Under the pieces are notes generated by a model. That model was not told the DNA's origin. It made no database searches and saw only the letters and a program-made list of their open reading frames with translations. Positions 9,201 through 18,470 of a DNA stretch of 49,770 nt are shown one piece after another. Where the stretch lies: positions 1 to 49,770 of the forward strand of contig PACT01000015.1 in the NCBI GenBank assembly GCA_002700285.1. Reading direction: 5' to 3'. How positions within the stretch are numbered: the first letter of the stretch is position 1; every line of letters begins with the position of its first letter. The position numbers and the translations under genes were made by a program. This stretch comes from Crocinitomicaceae bacterium. Lineage in GTDB: Bacteria; Bacteroidota; Bacteroidia; Flavobacteriales_D; Sanyastnellaceae.

Positions 9201-11615
9201 TTATTGGATATCAAATCTGCCACTCATAGGGGTAATTCTATTTCCATAAATAGTAAAGAAATATGCACCAGAACTAAGCTCCCCCTTCTCTATAATGTGA
9301 TCTGTTCCTTTGACCACTTCATGTCTCACTTCACGTCCACTGGCATCAAGAATTATAAGCATCAATTCATCTCTCATCGGATTTGAGAACGTAATTTGAG
9401 CGCTTGATGAAATCGGATTTGGAATGACCGAAACATTCACCTGTGAGGTGTTTTGAAGTTCTATCGCACCTACACAACCGTCCACAATATCAATGATCGT
9501 GTTTTGGTAAAAATGATTCACAACATCCTCACAGTGCGACAAGCAAACATCTTCTTCTGCTGACATCCAGTACAAACGTAGAAGAGGTGTCCACTCGTAG
9601 AACTTCATCAAACTCTCACCTTCATAGCTTAAGCCTATTACCTCAGATCCACCAGGAACAAATGAAGGCATGATTGGATAATTCACGACATCCGCCAAGG
9701 AAATCGCCTGAGAAATCTCAATGCCACTAAACGCCAATTGATACCCTACAATTCGATTGTTGGGGTTTAAGACATGAACATCTAGATATCCCAGATCCCA
9801 ATTGATATCTCCAATTTTAAAATGAGTCGTGTCGAATATATTGATGATCTCATTCACTGGGAAACTACACTTGTCGTGGAACCCTGCACTGTCAGGATGG
9901 GTATGTGCCTCATTCCAATATTGACAGCGAGACATCAGAGCTGCATCGGTGACCGTAATGTTGTCATCCTGATCGATATCTGTACAAGGTAAAACGGTAA
10001 TATCATTGCCTAATATACCTTCAACATAAGAGACCGCATCCGTGTATTCCTGAGCACCATTGTCATCTAGATCACCAACAAGCGCCTCCCCATTACAATC
10101 TCCGTTACAATCCGCAGTGGCTTGGCCAAATGGCGTTCCTTCACAATCATCAAATGGTGAACAATCATCGTAAATATTCACGACAAGTTCCCCCATACTT
10201 CTGTCCAAATTAATACAAACCGCAGCATAATTATTTGTATAATCTGTCTCATCTCGGCCAAGAGCGTCAGGAATAAAATCCCAATTTGCTCTAACAATTA
10301 AAAAATATGTGCCATCAGCTACATCTGTAACATCGATCCACTGACATGACAATCCACTGCCGTAGATGTCTCCACATAAAGCAGAGATACCCATATTGCT
10401 ACATCCATACTGACCTGTGCCGCCGTCACCGCATTCGAGATCCATAACGCAGAAACCATTCTTGAACCCAATTGGGATATATGAGCCATCTAATTCAAAC
10501 AGATCATATTTCGCATAACCTTTGTGATGCCAGTGGTTATGGCAATCCCCAAATTCAAATTGTGCGTTTTCACCTGACGGTTGTCCAATATAATAGTCTA
10601 GCTCACCGATGTTTTTAATGTGTGTTGTAAATCTTACGAGTTCACGCGTTCCATATCCATTCAAACACCCCTCTGAGATATAGCAGTCAGCTTCATTCAC
10701 TTCCATGAGTTCAGTATACAAACTATTGACAATGGCTTCTTGAACAACCATTAAATCAGGACCAGTACAAGATGGGTCTCCTGGATAAATACAAGATCCG
10801 TTGTCAATTTCTGCTTGTGGATTGTAATTACAAGCTTCTGGATCAGTACATCCCTGTGGAGCCCCCGCAAATGAGTGAAGCCAACTCCATTCCCCCATGC
10901 ATCCGTCAACAGAAAGCCATCTTATCCAATACGTCACCCCAGCTTCAAGCAGCATTGTTTGGCTTGCTTCCTCATCACACCCACCTTGATTGTCATCATA
11001 ATAAATGGTGCCAGTGTTGGTGTCATCAAAATTGCTCATGTTACAATAATCATACACATATAACCTGGTATCACATCCTGAACCACAACTGCTGAAATCA
11101 TACATTCCAAGGAGTTCAGGCGTAAATGTATACCAGAAATTATTGCCTGATTGAGAAATAACATCTCCCTCTACTGAGGGCATGTCTAAAGCAACTGCAT
11201 CATTGCAGGTTTCACCTGGAGCGCAGTCAAAGGAAACTTCATCACCGTAATCATAATCTCCTCCTGAAGCAATTTCTACGCCATTCAAATAAATCCAATA
11301 TCCTCCTGGATCAAAAATACCATCGCCATATGTATCATGAATCTCAAACAGGAAGCAAGGAAACTCGTCTGTCATATCGACACAAAGCGTATCTCCTTCT
11401 GATGCGCCGAATGCAATTTCTTCACCTCCAACATTCAATTCCCAACTGATTTCGGTGGGATAGGCATCTGAAACAATCAAAATGATGATTTCAGATTCTC
11501 CTTCAGCACACGCTGTTTGAGCTGATGACGTTGAAATACCAAGCAAGGTGAAAGTCACAAACGCCAATGCATTAAAAAGAGTCGACCTTCTCGAAAACGA
11601 CGTTATAAGATTCAT
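9201..11615 (-). CDS. Secreted lysyl oxidase-like protein with T9SS type A C-terminus
   Basis: An 804-residue secreted protein. After the signal peptide (ending SSAQ) come a ~100-residue DxYGDG domain (HDTYGDGIFDPGG), a PPC/CUB-like segment (DTRLYVYDYC) and one GCTDPEACNYNP module. A lysyl oxidase domain occupies ~290-475. The copper site HNHWHH (His359, 361, 363/364) matches the animal HQHYHS motif. Lys385 in FKNGFC and Tyr459 in DYTNN align with the lysine and tyrosine that form the LTQ cofactor of animal enzymes, and CQWIDVTDV is nearly identical to the animal CQWIDITDV. Dockerin-like Ca sites (~500-560, DLDDNG and DIDQDDN) follow, and a type A sorting domain (VSVIPNPISS...) ends the protein. 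The expected activity is oxidation of peptidyl-lysine to allysine, which cross-links proteins outside the cell. It is 2 nt upstream of the CotH gene. Confidence 0.9.
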   Translation of the reverse strand: MNLITSFSRRSTLFNALAFVTFTLLGISTSSAQTACAEGESEIIILIVSDAYPTEISWELNVGGEEIAFGASEGDTLCVDMTDEFPCFLFEIHDTYGDGIFDPGGYWIYLNGVEIASGGDYDYGDEVSFDCAPGETCNDAVALDMPSVEGDVISQSGNNFWYTFTPELLGMYDFSSCGSGCDTRLYVYDYCNMSNFDDTNTGTIYYDDNQGGCDEEASQTMLLEAGVTYWIRWLSVDGCMGEWSWLHSFAGAPQGCTDPEACNYNPQAEIDNGSCIYPGDPSCTGPDLMVVQEAIVNSLYTELMEVNEADCYISEGCLNGYGTRELVRFTTHIKNIGELDYYIGQPSGENAQFEFGDCHNHWHHKGYAKYDLFELDGSYIPIGFKNGFCVMDLECGDGGTGQYGCSNMGISALCGDIYGSGLSCQWIDVTDVADGTYFLIVRANWDFIPDALGRDETDYTNNYAAVCINLDRSMGELVVNIYDDCSPFDDCEGTPFGQATADCNGDCNGEALVGDLDDNGAQEYTDAVSYVEGILGNDITVLPCTDIDQDDNITVTDAALMSRCQYWNEAHTHPDSAGFHDKCSFPVNEIINIFDTTHFKIGDINWDLGYLDVHVLNPNNRIVGYQLAFSGIEISQAISLADVVNYPIMPSFVPGGSEVIGLSYEGESLMKFYEWTPLLRLYWMSAEEDVCLSHCEDVVNHFYQNTIIDIVDGCVGAIELQNTSQVNVSVIPNPISSSAQITFSNPMRDELMLIILDASGREVRHEVVKGTDHIIEKGELSSGAYFFTIYGNRITPMSGRFDIQ

Positions 11616-11684
11616 AGTAACAGTTTTGCAGGTTTCAATTACATTTTTGCTCCTGCAACTTACGAAATATCTGACAGATAAGCT

Positions 11685-13283
11685 TTAAAACCTTCGCATA
11701 GGTAGAATAGGGAACATATTGTTCATGACATTTGAAGGACCAGGTGTTGCGATAAGTTCTCCATTCAAGTTGACAGAGAAATCGATCGATGTCCCTAAAG
11801 ATGTACTGTTCAAAAATTGGTTTGAAGACCAATACTTCCCTAATTCCCAACCGTTAATTTGACCCGTATAGTCGGGGCTTTCAGTTAATAGAAGAAGTTC
11901 TGAAGGAGATGGTAAAAACCAATCTAACTGACCTCCTCCATTGTAAGATGAAGCCACTAAAGCAGCATAGTCTGGATACTCTGGAGACACCTCATCACAT
12001 CCTGAGTTTAAGATAAGTTGTGTGTTTATTTCTCCCGCTCCGATTTCGTTTGTTAATCCATAAATCACGGATCCGTTGCAACCCCAAATTGCCGGTGCGA
12101 GCACTTCTGTGGCGACTTCAATATACCTCCAGCAATCATAACTTGAACTCTCAAAGTCAACGTATTCATAAAAACCAAGGTCATAAATAACCACCCCACC
12201 TGCAGGACCTATATCACCGACACTATATCCATCAACTTGTACACAAGGGGCACATGCGTTGTCTCCATTACATACGCCACAATCATCGAGTACGTTTCCG
12301 TCGCAGTCACAGTCGCCCTCTGGGATACCTGATCCACCACATGTACCACACTCGTCAAATGCGCTTCCGTCGCAGTCACAGTCGCCCTCTGGGATACCTG
12401 ATCCGCCACAAACGCCACACGCATCAAACTCCAAACAACTACCGTCATCATAAATTGCTGTGGACACATAATTACATGCTGAAGCATCAATACATCCAAA
12501 ACAAGAAATGAAATCACAAGATCCATTATCTATAGACGCCGTTGCATCAAAGTTACAGGCAGAGGGGGATGTACATCCGTAACAATCATATATACATGTA
12601 CCATCCGAGTCTGTCGCTAGGGCAGAATAATTACAGGAGGCTTCATCCGTACATCCGAGAATTTCATTTATATCACAAATACCATCTTCGTCTGCGTCAT
12701 TGACACAATCACCGCCACAGTCGAATGGGAAAAGAGCGTAAATACATGTGCCGTTGTCGTATTCTGCAATCGCATCATAGTTACATGCAAGGGTGTCTGT
12801 ACAGCCAAAATTGATACATGAAAGAAAATCACATGTACCGTTGTCATCTGTTGCATTCACATCATAATTACACGCTTCAATCACGGTACACCCAAAAATC
12901 TGATCACCTACATCAGCACAGAGTGTTTCTAGACACGGGAATGTTTCAATCAATATCGTGGCGGCGTCCTTCCATTCAGGGAGACCATTTGATACCGTTA
13001 AAAGTTGACCTTCTTGACCTATTGGCAAGCTGAGCCAATCCATTTGGCTTAAACCACCTTCATCTTGATAGATGCCATAATACATCATATCTCCGAGGGT
13101 CGACTGATTGGAAAACGACCAGGTTTGACCATACAAATCTAAAAAATAAAGCAAGTCAGTAAGCTCGATATAAGCGTTTGAGTCAACATCAGGATTGTAG
13201 GGGAAAGCAGGAGATTGTGCATGCGACAATGTCGAACAGCAAAAAAGCCCTCCCAACAGCAAGGAGCAAAGTAAAGTTTTCAT
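11685..13283 (-). CDS. Secreted Cys-rich repeat protein with DUF1566/Lcl-like C-terminal domain
   Basis: A 532-residue protein from the ATG at 13283, where the signal peptide MKTLLCSLLLGGLFCC...HAQ begins; an in-frame start 18 nt upstream is less likely. Next is a short dockerin-like motif (D.DSNAYIELTDLLYFL) matching the C-terminal end of the protein at 24036-27230. Five GC(T/I)xxxACNY... modules and two DECGTCGGSGIPEGDCDCDG-type modules (23-residue period) follow. The last ~170 residues resemble the DUF1566/Lcl C-type-lectin-like domain (GPAGGVVIYD, W.LPS..EL, KYWSSNQF, PMRRF). No T9SS type A or B sorting domain is visible, which is unusual for a secreted protein of this block. Confidence 0.8.
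   Translation of the reverse strand: MKTLLCSLLLGGLFCCSTLSHAQSPAFPYNPDVDSNAYIELTDLLYFLDLYGQTWSFSNQSTLGDMMYYGIYQDEGGLSQMDWLSLPIGQEGQLLTVSNGLPEWKDAATILIETFPCLETLCADVGDQIFGCTVIEACNYDVNATDDNGTCDFLSCINFGCTDTLACNYDAIAEYDNGTCIYALFPFDCGGDCVNDADEDGICDINEILGCTDEASCNYSALATDSDGTCIYDCYGCTSPSACNFDATASIDNGSCDFISCFGCIDASACNYVSTAIYDDGSCLEFDACGVCGGSGIPEGDCDCDGSAFDECGTCGGSGIPEGDCDCDGNVLDDCGVCNGDNACAPCVQVDGYSVGDIGPAGGVVIYDLGFYEYVDFESSSYDCWRYIEVATEVLAPAIWGCNGSVIYGLTNEIGAGEINTQLILNSGCDEVSPEYPDYAALVASSYNGGGQLDWFLPSPSELLLLTESPDYTGQINGWELGKYWSSNQFLNSTSLGTSIDFSVNLNGELIATPGPSNVMNNMFPILPMRRF
12296..12404. repeat. 69-bp-period direct DNA repeat inside the Cys-rich gene
   Basis: An identical 40-nt segment occurs at 12296-12335 and 12365-12404, exactly 69 nt apart. 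It encodes consecutive 23-residue GDCDCDG...CG.C.G modules. The near-perfect DNA identity points to recent module duplication or recombination. Confidence 0.9.
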
Positions 13284-13400
13284 TCGGAGCACAATATACA
13301 TAACTCACAACATAAAACGAAAGGAACTAATCAACAAAATTTTAAAAGTATGTTTACAAGAAGGACAATATGTATATTAGCAAAAAAAAATATTGCAACT

Positions 13401-13505
13401 ATGTCACTACACGAAGAGCCTCAACAAAACGAAATAGGTGGACCAGTCACGTTTGCTTTAATCGTTTTTGCAATCGTCATCGTTGCAATCTCGTTTCTTG
13501 TTTGA
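13401..13505 (+). CDS. Putative 34-residue single-pass membrane protein
   Basis: A small ORF with an ATG at 13401 and TGA at 13503-13505. It encodes a hydrophilic acidic N-terminus (MSLHEEPQQNEIGG) followed by one clear transmembrane segment (~residues 15-34, PVTFALIVFAIVIVAISFLV). It is the only plus-strand gene candidate in the 240 nt between two minus-strand genes. The composition, a charged head followed by a clean hydrophobic helix ending at the stop, is typical of real small membrane proteins. No family is recognised and no strong promoter is seen. Confidence 0.5.
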   Translation: MSLHEEPQQNEIGGPVTFALIVFAIVIVAISFLV

Positions 13506-13523
13506 TATAAAGACAAGAACACC

Positions 13524-15722
13524 CTACTTATCATCTAATCCTGCGTCTTGACCGTCTGAATCGATTAAGGTCATCTCATCGACCAAATGACTTGCTCCTG
13601 CATAGTGATCAATGATCCATAGAACGTAACGGATATCTACCATAATGTTCCTGCATCTCGATTCATCGAAATGAATATCGCTCATCGTACTTTCCCAACT
13701 TCTATCGAAGTTAATGCCGACTAAATACCCGTCGCCATTGATCACAGGACTTCCAGAATTACCTCCAGTCGTATGATTACTTCCTGTGAAGCATACCACC
13801 AAGTCACCATCTTTTCCATAACGTCCCCAATTACCTTCCTTGAGGTTAGATACTAAATCTGAAGGCAGATCGAAGTCAGGATCTCCAGGCTTGTACTTTT
13901 GAAGTATCCCATGTGCTGTGGTCATAGGTTCGTAGTTCATTCCGTCATGAGGAGACGACCCCTCTACTTTACCGTAAGATAACCTAAGTGTAGAATTCGC
14001 GTCTACCGGAAAGAGTTGGTCAGGAAAGAGTTCACGCAGACCGCTTGTATAGATGGCCGTTGCCTTTTGAATCGCAGAACTTCCAGCTCTATAGCCTGGC
14101 GAAACGTCATTGAAATAATGAGCGCGCAAAGCCATAATAAGTTCAAAAGCAGGATCGTTTTTAAGTTTTGCAAATTGCTTACGCTTTCCTTTCAAAAGCA
14201 ACGCTTCAAGATCCGCTGGATTGTCAAATATAGATTTGTCGAAAAAAGATGACGCATATGATTCACTTGAGGCTGAAGCATGAAACGTTGACGCCATCAA
14301 TTCTGGCACCAAAGATTCCGGTGCAAGTTCTAAATAGGTCGAGACAAGTCCACCCAGAAGCTGTTCATCAACAGAGGCGTCATAATTGCGAGCATATTCA
14401 GAATTGAGCGCTCGCAGATCAGCAATTGCACCCTCTAATTTTCCGGATTCTGTCAAACGATCCCAATCGTCGATAAGGTCCGCAAACTTAAATGCATGTA
14501 ACAACACATCGGGACCGTAATACACCAATTCGATAAACAAGGCGCGTGATTCTAAATAAGGGAAGTAATCTGAATTCGCCGACTGGATTTCACCGATCGC
14601 TTTGATATAGTCCACGTTAGGTGTTTCGGAGACAGATGCTCTTGCGATAAAATCAGATTCTAGCGCAAGCTTCTTCCCCAGCGCATTGAGTTCAATAAGG
14701 CCTTTTGTTTGACCTTCCCACTTCTTCCAAGCATTTGAAATACTGCTCTGCTTAGATGCATAGGCAATGCGCAGTGCATCACCAGAAGCCCGCGCAGAAT
14801 TTATGATTGCCAGACTCACATCTCTCATGGCAATACGTATGGGATTAAGGCGCTCAATGACATGCGCAACCGCATCCGACGTCAAATACTGTTCAGTGCT
14901 CCCAGGAAAGCCGAAAATCATTGTGAAATCTCCTTCTTCCACTCCATCTATAGATACTGGAAAATGATGATTTGGGGTATAGGGTATATTTTCTGGACCA
15001 AACGCTGCAGGCGCATTTGTGGACGAAGCATAGATTCTAAATACACTGAAATCACCCGTATGGCGAGGCCAAAGCCAATTATCTGTATCTCCTCCGAATT
15101 TACCTACCGCTGATGGAGGTGCACCAACGAGACGTACATCTAAGAAAGTGCGCTTGGTAATTAAAAAATGTTGGTTTCCAAAATCAAAAGCAACAACCCC
15201 GCCAGTAAGATCTGTACCCTCGGTAAATTCTAAGACGATGTCGTCATAAAGCGCTTTGCGTGCCGCTGCCAACGCCTCTCCTTCTAAGCCCTCTAAAGCA
15301 TCAGAAACTCTTTGCGTCACATCGTGAATTCTGTCAATAAATGTAGCCGTCAAACCTGGATTGGATAACTCCTCAGCTCTGCTCATTGCCCAGAACCCAT
15401 TTTTCAAATAGTCGTTTTCTACAGAACTGTGATATTGGATTTGGCTATATCCACAATGATGATTTGTCAAAAGGAGCCCTTCCGAGCTAATCATCTCAGC
15501 GGTACATCCACCTCCAAAGTGAACAACAGCGTCTTTCAAAGAACTGTGGTTGACACTGTAGATGTCCTCCGCAGAAAGACGCATTCCCATGGCTTGCATA
15601 TCTCCTTCAAGCGCACTCAGTAACGTTGGGATCCACATCCCCTCTTTTGCTTGCGCTTGATTAGCAAACACCCCCATCACTCCCGCGCAAAGGAGAACGA
15701 CTAAACGATTAAATATGTTCAT
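13524..15722 (-). CDS. S46 family dipeptidyl peptidase, probably DPP11 type (Asp/Glu-specific)
   Basis: A 732-residue secreted serine exopeptidase of family S46, which releases dipeptides from peptides in the periplasm. The ATG at 15722 starts the signal peptide (MNIFNRLVV...ANQAQA) and lies 10 nt after the preceding gene; a longer in-frame start at 15791 would overlap that gene. The characteristic N-terminal EGMW is present. The catalytic His is in TNHHCGY (His88/89), a candidate Asp is in HTGDF, and the nucleophile is Ser656 in GGNSGSPV. Eighteen residues after the serine is Arg674 (INFDRSWE), equivalent to position 673 of the Porphyromonas enzymes, where Arg marks DPP11 (acidic P1) and Gly marks DPP7. 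The ~720-residue length fits the family. Confidence 0.92.
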   Translation of the reverse strand: MNIFNRLVVLLCAGVMGVFANQAQAKEGMWIPTLLSALEGDMQAMGMRLSAEDIYSVNHSSLKDAVVHFGGGCTAEMISSEGLLLTNHHCGYSQIQYHSSVENDYLKNGFWAMSRAEELSNPGLTATFIDRIHDVTQRVSDALEGLEGEALAAARKALYDDIVLEFTEGTDLTGGVVAFDFGNQHFLITKRTFLDVRLVGAPPSAVGKFGGDTDNWLWPRHTGDFSVFRIYASSTNAPAAFGPENIPYTPNHHFPVSIDGVEEGDFTMIFGFPGSTEQYLTSDAVAHVIERLNPIRIAMRDVSLAIINSARASGDALRIAYASKQSSISNAWKKWEGQTKGLIELNALGKKLALESDFIARASVSETPNVDYIKAIGEIQSANSDYFPYLESRALFIELVYYGPDVLLHAFKFADLIDDWDRLTESGKLEGAIADLRALNSEYARNYDASVDEQLLGGLVSTYLELAPESLVPELMASTFHASASSESYASSFFDKSIFDNPADLEALLLKGKRKQFAKLKNDPAFELIMALRAHYFNDVSPGYRAGSSAIQKATAIYTSGLRELFPDQLFPVDANSTLRLSYGKVEGSSPHDGMNYEPMTTAHGILQKYKPGDPDFDLPSDLVSNLKEGNWGRYGKDGDLVVCFTGSNHTTGGNSGSPVINGDGYLVGINFDRSWESTMSDIHFDESRCRNIMVDIRYVLWIIDHYAGASHLVDEMTLIDSDGQDAGLDDK

Positions 15723-15732
15723 AGTAATAAAA

Positions 15733-17613
15733 TTATTGAACGACGATACGAGAATGCCAAACACTTGCTCCCTGATTATTTTGTACATCAATCATATAAA
15801 CCCCAGACTCTAATTCAGTAGCATCAAAGGTTGTGGTTTGGTCTACAGGAAAAGCTTGAACAATCCGACCACTTGAATCTCGGACATGACACACACTTCC
15901 TTCGGCAACACCTTTTAATTTAAGTACCGCAAAATCAGCAAGAGGATTCGGTGACAATGACCATTCTGAGTCACCCTCAATGTTTGAAGTTGACAACGCA
16001 CAATTAACAACAGTAATCACAACCGCATCTGAACTCTCACAGCCATATGCATTCGTTACAGATAAACCGACGACAACGGTCGTAGAAAAGTTGGGATCTG
16101 TTTCTAAAACAAAAAACTGCCCATTGGACCCATCTTGCCATTCGTAGTTATAATCCCCTACTGGTCCAAAGAAAAATTCATCGTCACCTGCACAAAGTTG
16201 AAAGTCCTCCCCCAAGCTGTAGGGCGAAATGCCCACAAATGGAACTTCGATGTCAATAATCTCGGAACACCCATTGCCATCTTCAACCTCAACACTATAC
16301 CAACCAAATTCAGCAGCCAAAACATCTTCGCCATCCCAGTCAAAACTTTCTGGGCCATCCCAATCGATATCCATCTCCCCTGTTCCCCCAGAAATTTCCA
16401 AATCGATAGAACCTCCTAAACCATTTTCACATGATGAAGTCACTGAAAAAGAAAGCTCAAGTTCATCTGGGTTCACAATCGTATACGAAGAAGTCTGAAT
16501 CTCACTTGAACAATTTGAAACGAGTTCCACATTGTAAACACCTGGCAACAACCCAAAGATGCTCATGCCTGTCCCAGTATATCCGAATGGACCAGTCCAT
16601 GTGGCATTCCAATCAAGCCCCCCGTAATAGGTAAAAAGTTGAATCGATCCGTCAGGGTTAAATTCTGTTTCTAATGCACAGCTAATGTTACGAACTGTTG
16701 CGCCTAGTACAGGTTCAAGCTCAGAAGGTTCTACAGTAAGCTCAACTTGACCCGACGCTCCGTAATACCCATCGATTTGAACATAGATCTCCGTTTCAGC
16801 TTCGAAACACGACGTATAACACGTGCTTGAATAGTAAGCGCCGACATCACACCCTGCATCATCGTTGGATGCGACTAAAGAATACGAATCCCAATCTCCA
16901 CAATCATTCACCGTCCAAGCCGCCAATTGTGTGTCGAAATCTGTTCCTGAATTACACGTGTTGATCTTGTAATTCACACCCTCTTCAGCGATAAACTTAG
17001 CCCAAACGGAAGCTGAGACATCTCCTTCACACCAACCTCCAGGTGTACTACACCCTAAAGCGGGTGGACCAAGTTCAAAATATCCAGAAGTTGCACCTAA
17101 AGAAGATAACATTATAGGTGTGCCATCGGATAAAACGTCAGCGGCATCACACGGACTGTCGTGTGGAATTGATTCGTTTGAGGCTATATCAATCGTAAAA
17201 GTATTTCCAAAACCTGTACCATCGAGATTTGCTGTTTGTTCGCCGTTAATAAGAACAACAAAATCACCACCACCATCTCCGTACGAATCGACATAAATCA
17301 AATCCAACTGAGTGTCCGTAGTAACACAAATCAAATCAGAAACGAAAGTCCCATTGCTGGGATACGTGATACCATCTGACGCTCCCATACCCAAACCATC
17401 ACACCCTACATCCATGTTTCCACCACTCAGGAGCACCGGCGCCTCGCCACATAATTGGCCTTGAGGGACAAGTTCCCAATAAAGTTCATATCCCCAATCA
17501 TCAGTTAGAATAACAATCTGAACTGTCGATTCATCGGAAGCACATTGTGACAAAATTGTGTTTGATATGAGGAGAGCGCAAGCAATAAAAAAAGTGAAAA
17601 TAAATTTTTGCAT
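15733..17613 (-). CDS. Secreted T9SS type A cargo protein with SprB-like repeats
   Basis: A 626-residue protein with a signal peptide (MQKFIFTFFIACALLIS...LSQ). The N-terminal domain contains W.LVPQG...L.GG...C and VDSYGDGGGDF, the same domain type as in the lysyl oxidase-like protein and the M43 protease. A PPC/CUB-like segment (YKINTCNSGTDFDTQL..., EIYVQIDGYYG) and two or three SprB-like repeats follow (~310-550). It ends in a type A sorting domain (WSLSPNPLADF...SSGRIV...GVYMIDV). No catalytic motif is seen. The S46 peptidase gene follows 10 nt downstream and may be co-transcribed. Confidence 0.85.
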   Translation of the reverse strand: MQKFIFTFFIACALLISNTILSQCASDESTVQIVILTDDWGYELYWELVPQGQLCGEAPVLLSGGNMDVGCDGLGMGASDGITYPSNGTFVSDLICVTTDTQLDLIYVDSYGDGGGDFVVLINGEQTANLDGTGFGNTFTIDIASNESIPHDSPCDAADVLSDGTPIMLSSLGATSGYFELGPPALGCSTPGGWCEGDVSASVWAKFIAEEGVNYKINTCNSGTDFDTQLAAWTVNDCGDWDSYSLVASNDDAGCDVGAYYSSTCYTSCFEAETEIYVQIDGYYGASGQVELTVEPSELEPVLGATVRNISCALETEFNPDGSIQLFTYYGGLDWNATWTGPFGYTGTGMSIFGLLPGVYNVELVSNCSSEIQTSSYTIVNPDELELSFSVTSSCENGLGGSIDLEISGGTGEMDIDWDGPESFDWDGEDVLAAEFGWYSVEVEDGNGCSEIIDIEVPFVGISPYSLGEDFQLCAGDDEFFFGPVGDYNYEWQDGSNGQFFVLETDPNFSTTVVVGLSVTNAYGCESSDAVVITVVNCALSTSNIEGDSEWSLSPNPLADFAVLKLKGVAEGSVCHVRDSSGRIVQAFPVDQTTTFDATELESGVYMIDVQNNQGASVWHSRIVVQ

Positions 17614-17657
17614 GTGTGCAATATACTAACCCGATTCTTATCACGACCTTTGCATAC

Positions 17658-18461
17658 ATGCAAATCATTCTTTCTCCCGCAAAAACAATAGATATTAACG
17701 CCTCATCTCCTCAGGGAATTAATAGTTTGCCAGATTTTAATCATGAAGCGAAAGTTCTGATGTCGCAACTTAAAAGCATCACGCAAACAGAATTGATCGG
17801 TCTCATGAAATTATCTGAAAAGCTTTCGAGTAAAGTGATGGATTGGCATCAGAAATGGGCCTGTTTCAAATCAATCATTGAAGCTCAAGAAGCTGGAGCT
17901 ATCCCATGTGGATTTGCAATGCAAGGACCAGCGTTTAAATTCCTCGACCTGGCTACATTTAAAAGATCTGACATTAAATACGCACAGTCACACCTATTAA
18001 TATTGAGTGGCTTATATGGCATGCTAAGGCCATGTGATTTAATGATGCCATATCGGTTAGAAATGGGGTTGAGATTTAAAGTAGATAAGGACCACACCTC
18101 ACTTTATTCGTTTTGGTCGAAACATTTGAGAGAACCTCTCTCAAACAAACTCATAGAACACAAAAGTGATATCATCCTGAATTTGGCAAGTGAAGAATAC
18201 AGTAGCGTGATCAAAAGAACGGGAATCAATGCTCGGATCATCACGTGCACATTTAAAGAAGAAAGCACCAAAGGCTTCAAGTCCATAAGTACATTTGCCA
18301 AACAAGCCAGAGGAGCCATGGCGAGGTTTGCAATACAGGAAAAAGTATCTGGAGAGGTGGGTGTAAAAAAATTAATGTCATTTAACAACCTAGATTACCA
18401 TTATAATACCGAACTTTCGCAACCAAATAACATGATATTCACCCGATTTTTAAATAAATAA
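17658..18461 (+). CDS. yaaA: Peroxide stress protein YaaA (DUF328)
   Basis: A 267-residue cytoplasmic protein of the YaaA family, which limits iron-driven damage during hydrogen peroxide stress in E. coli. The family signature at the N-terminus (MQIILSPAKTIDI) fixes the start at the ATG at 17658; an in-frame ATG 42 nt upstream would add an atypical tail. Other family patterns are GLYGMLRP (~112-120), NLASEEY and the late MAR(F)AI segment. E. coli YaaA is 258 residues, so length fits. A gACCTTTG sequence lies just upstream of the ATG and resembles a -7 box imperfectly. The FKBP gene follows after 9 nt. Confidence 0.93.
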   Translation: MQIILSPAKTIDINASSPQGINSLPDFNHEAKVLMSQLKSITQTELIGLMKLSEKLSSKVMDWHQKWACFKSIIEAQEAGAIPCGFAMQGPAFKFLDLATFKRSDIKYAQSHLLILSGLYGMLRPCDLMMPYRLEMGLRFKVDKDHTSLYSFWSKHLREPLSNKLIEHKSDIILNLASEEYSSVIKRTGINARIITCTFKEESTKGFKSISTFAKQARGAMARFAIQEKVSGEVGVKKLMSFNNLDYHYNTELSQPNNMIFTRFLNK

Positions 18462-18470
18462 AATACGTAC

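Noticed and set aside
12240-12530. Repeated DNA resembling a CRISPR array (69-bp period)
   Set aside because: The units are in frame and encode 23-residue Cys-rich modules with no variable spacers of typical length.
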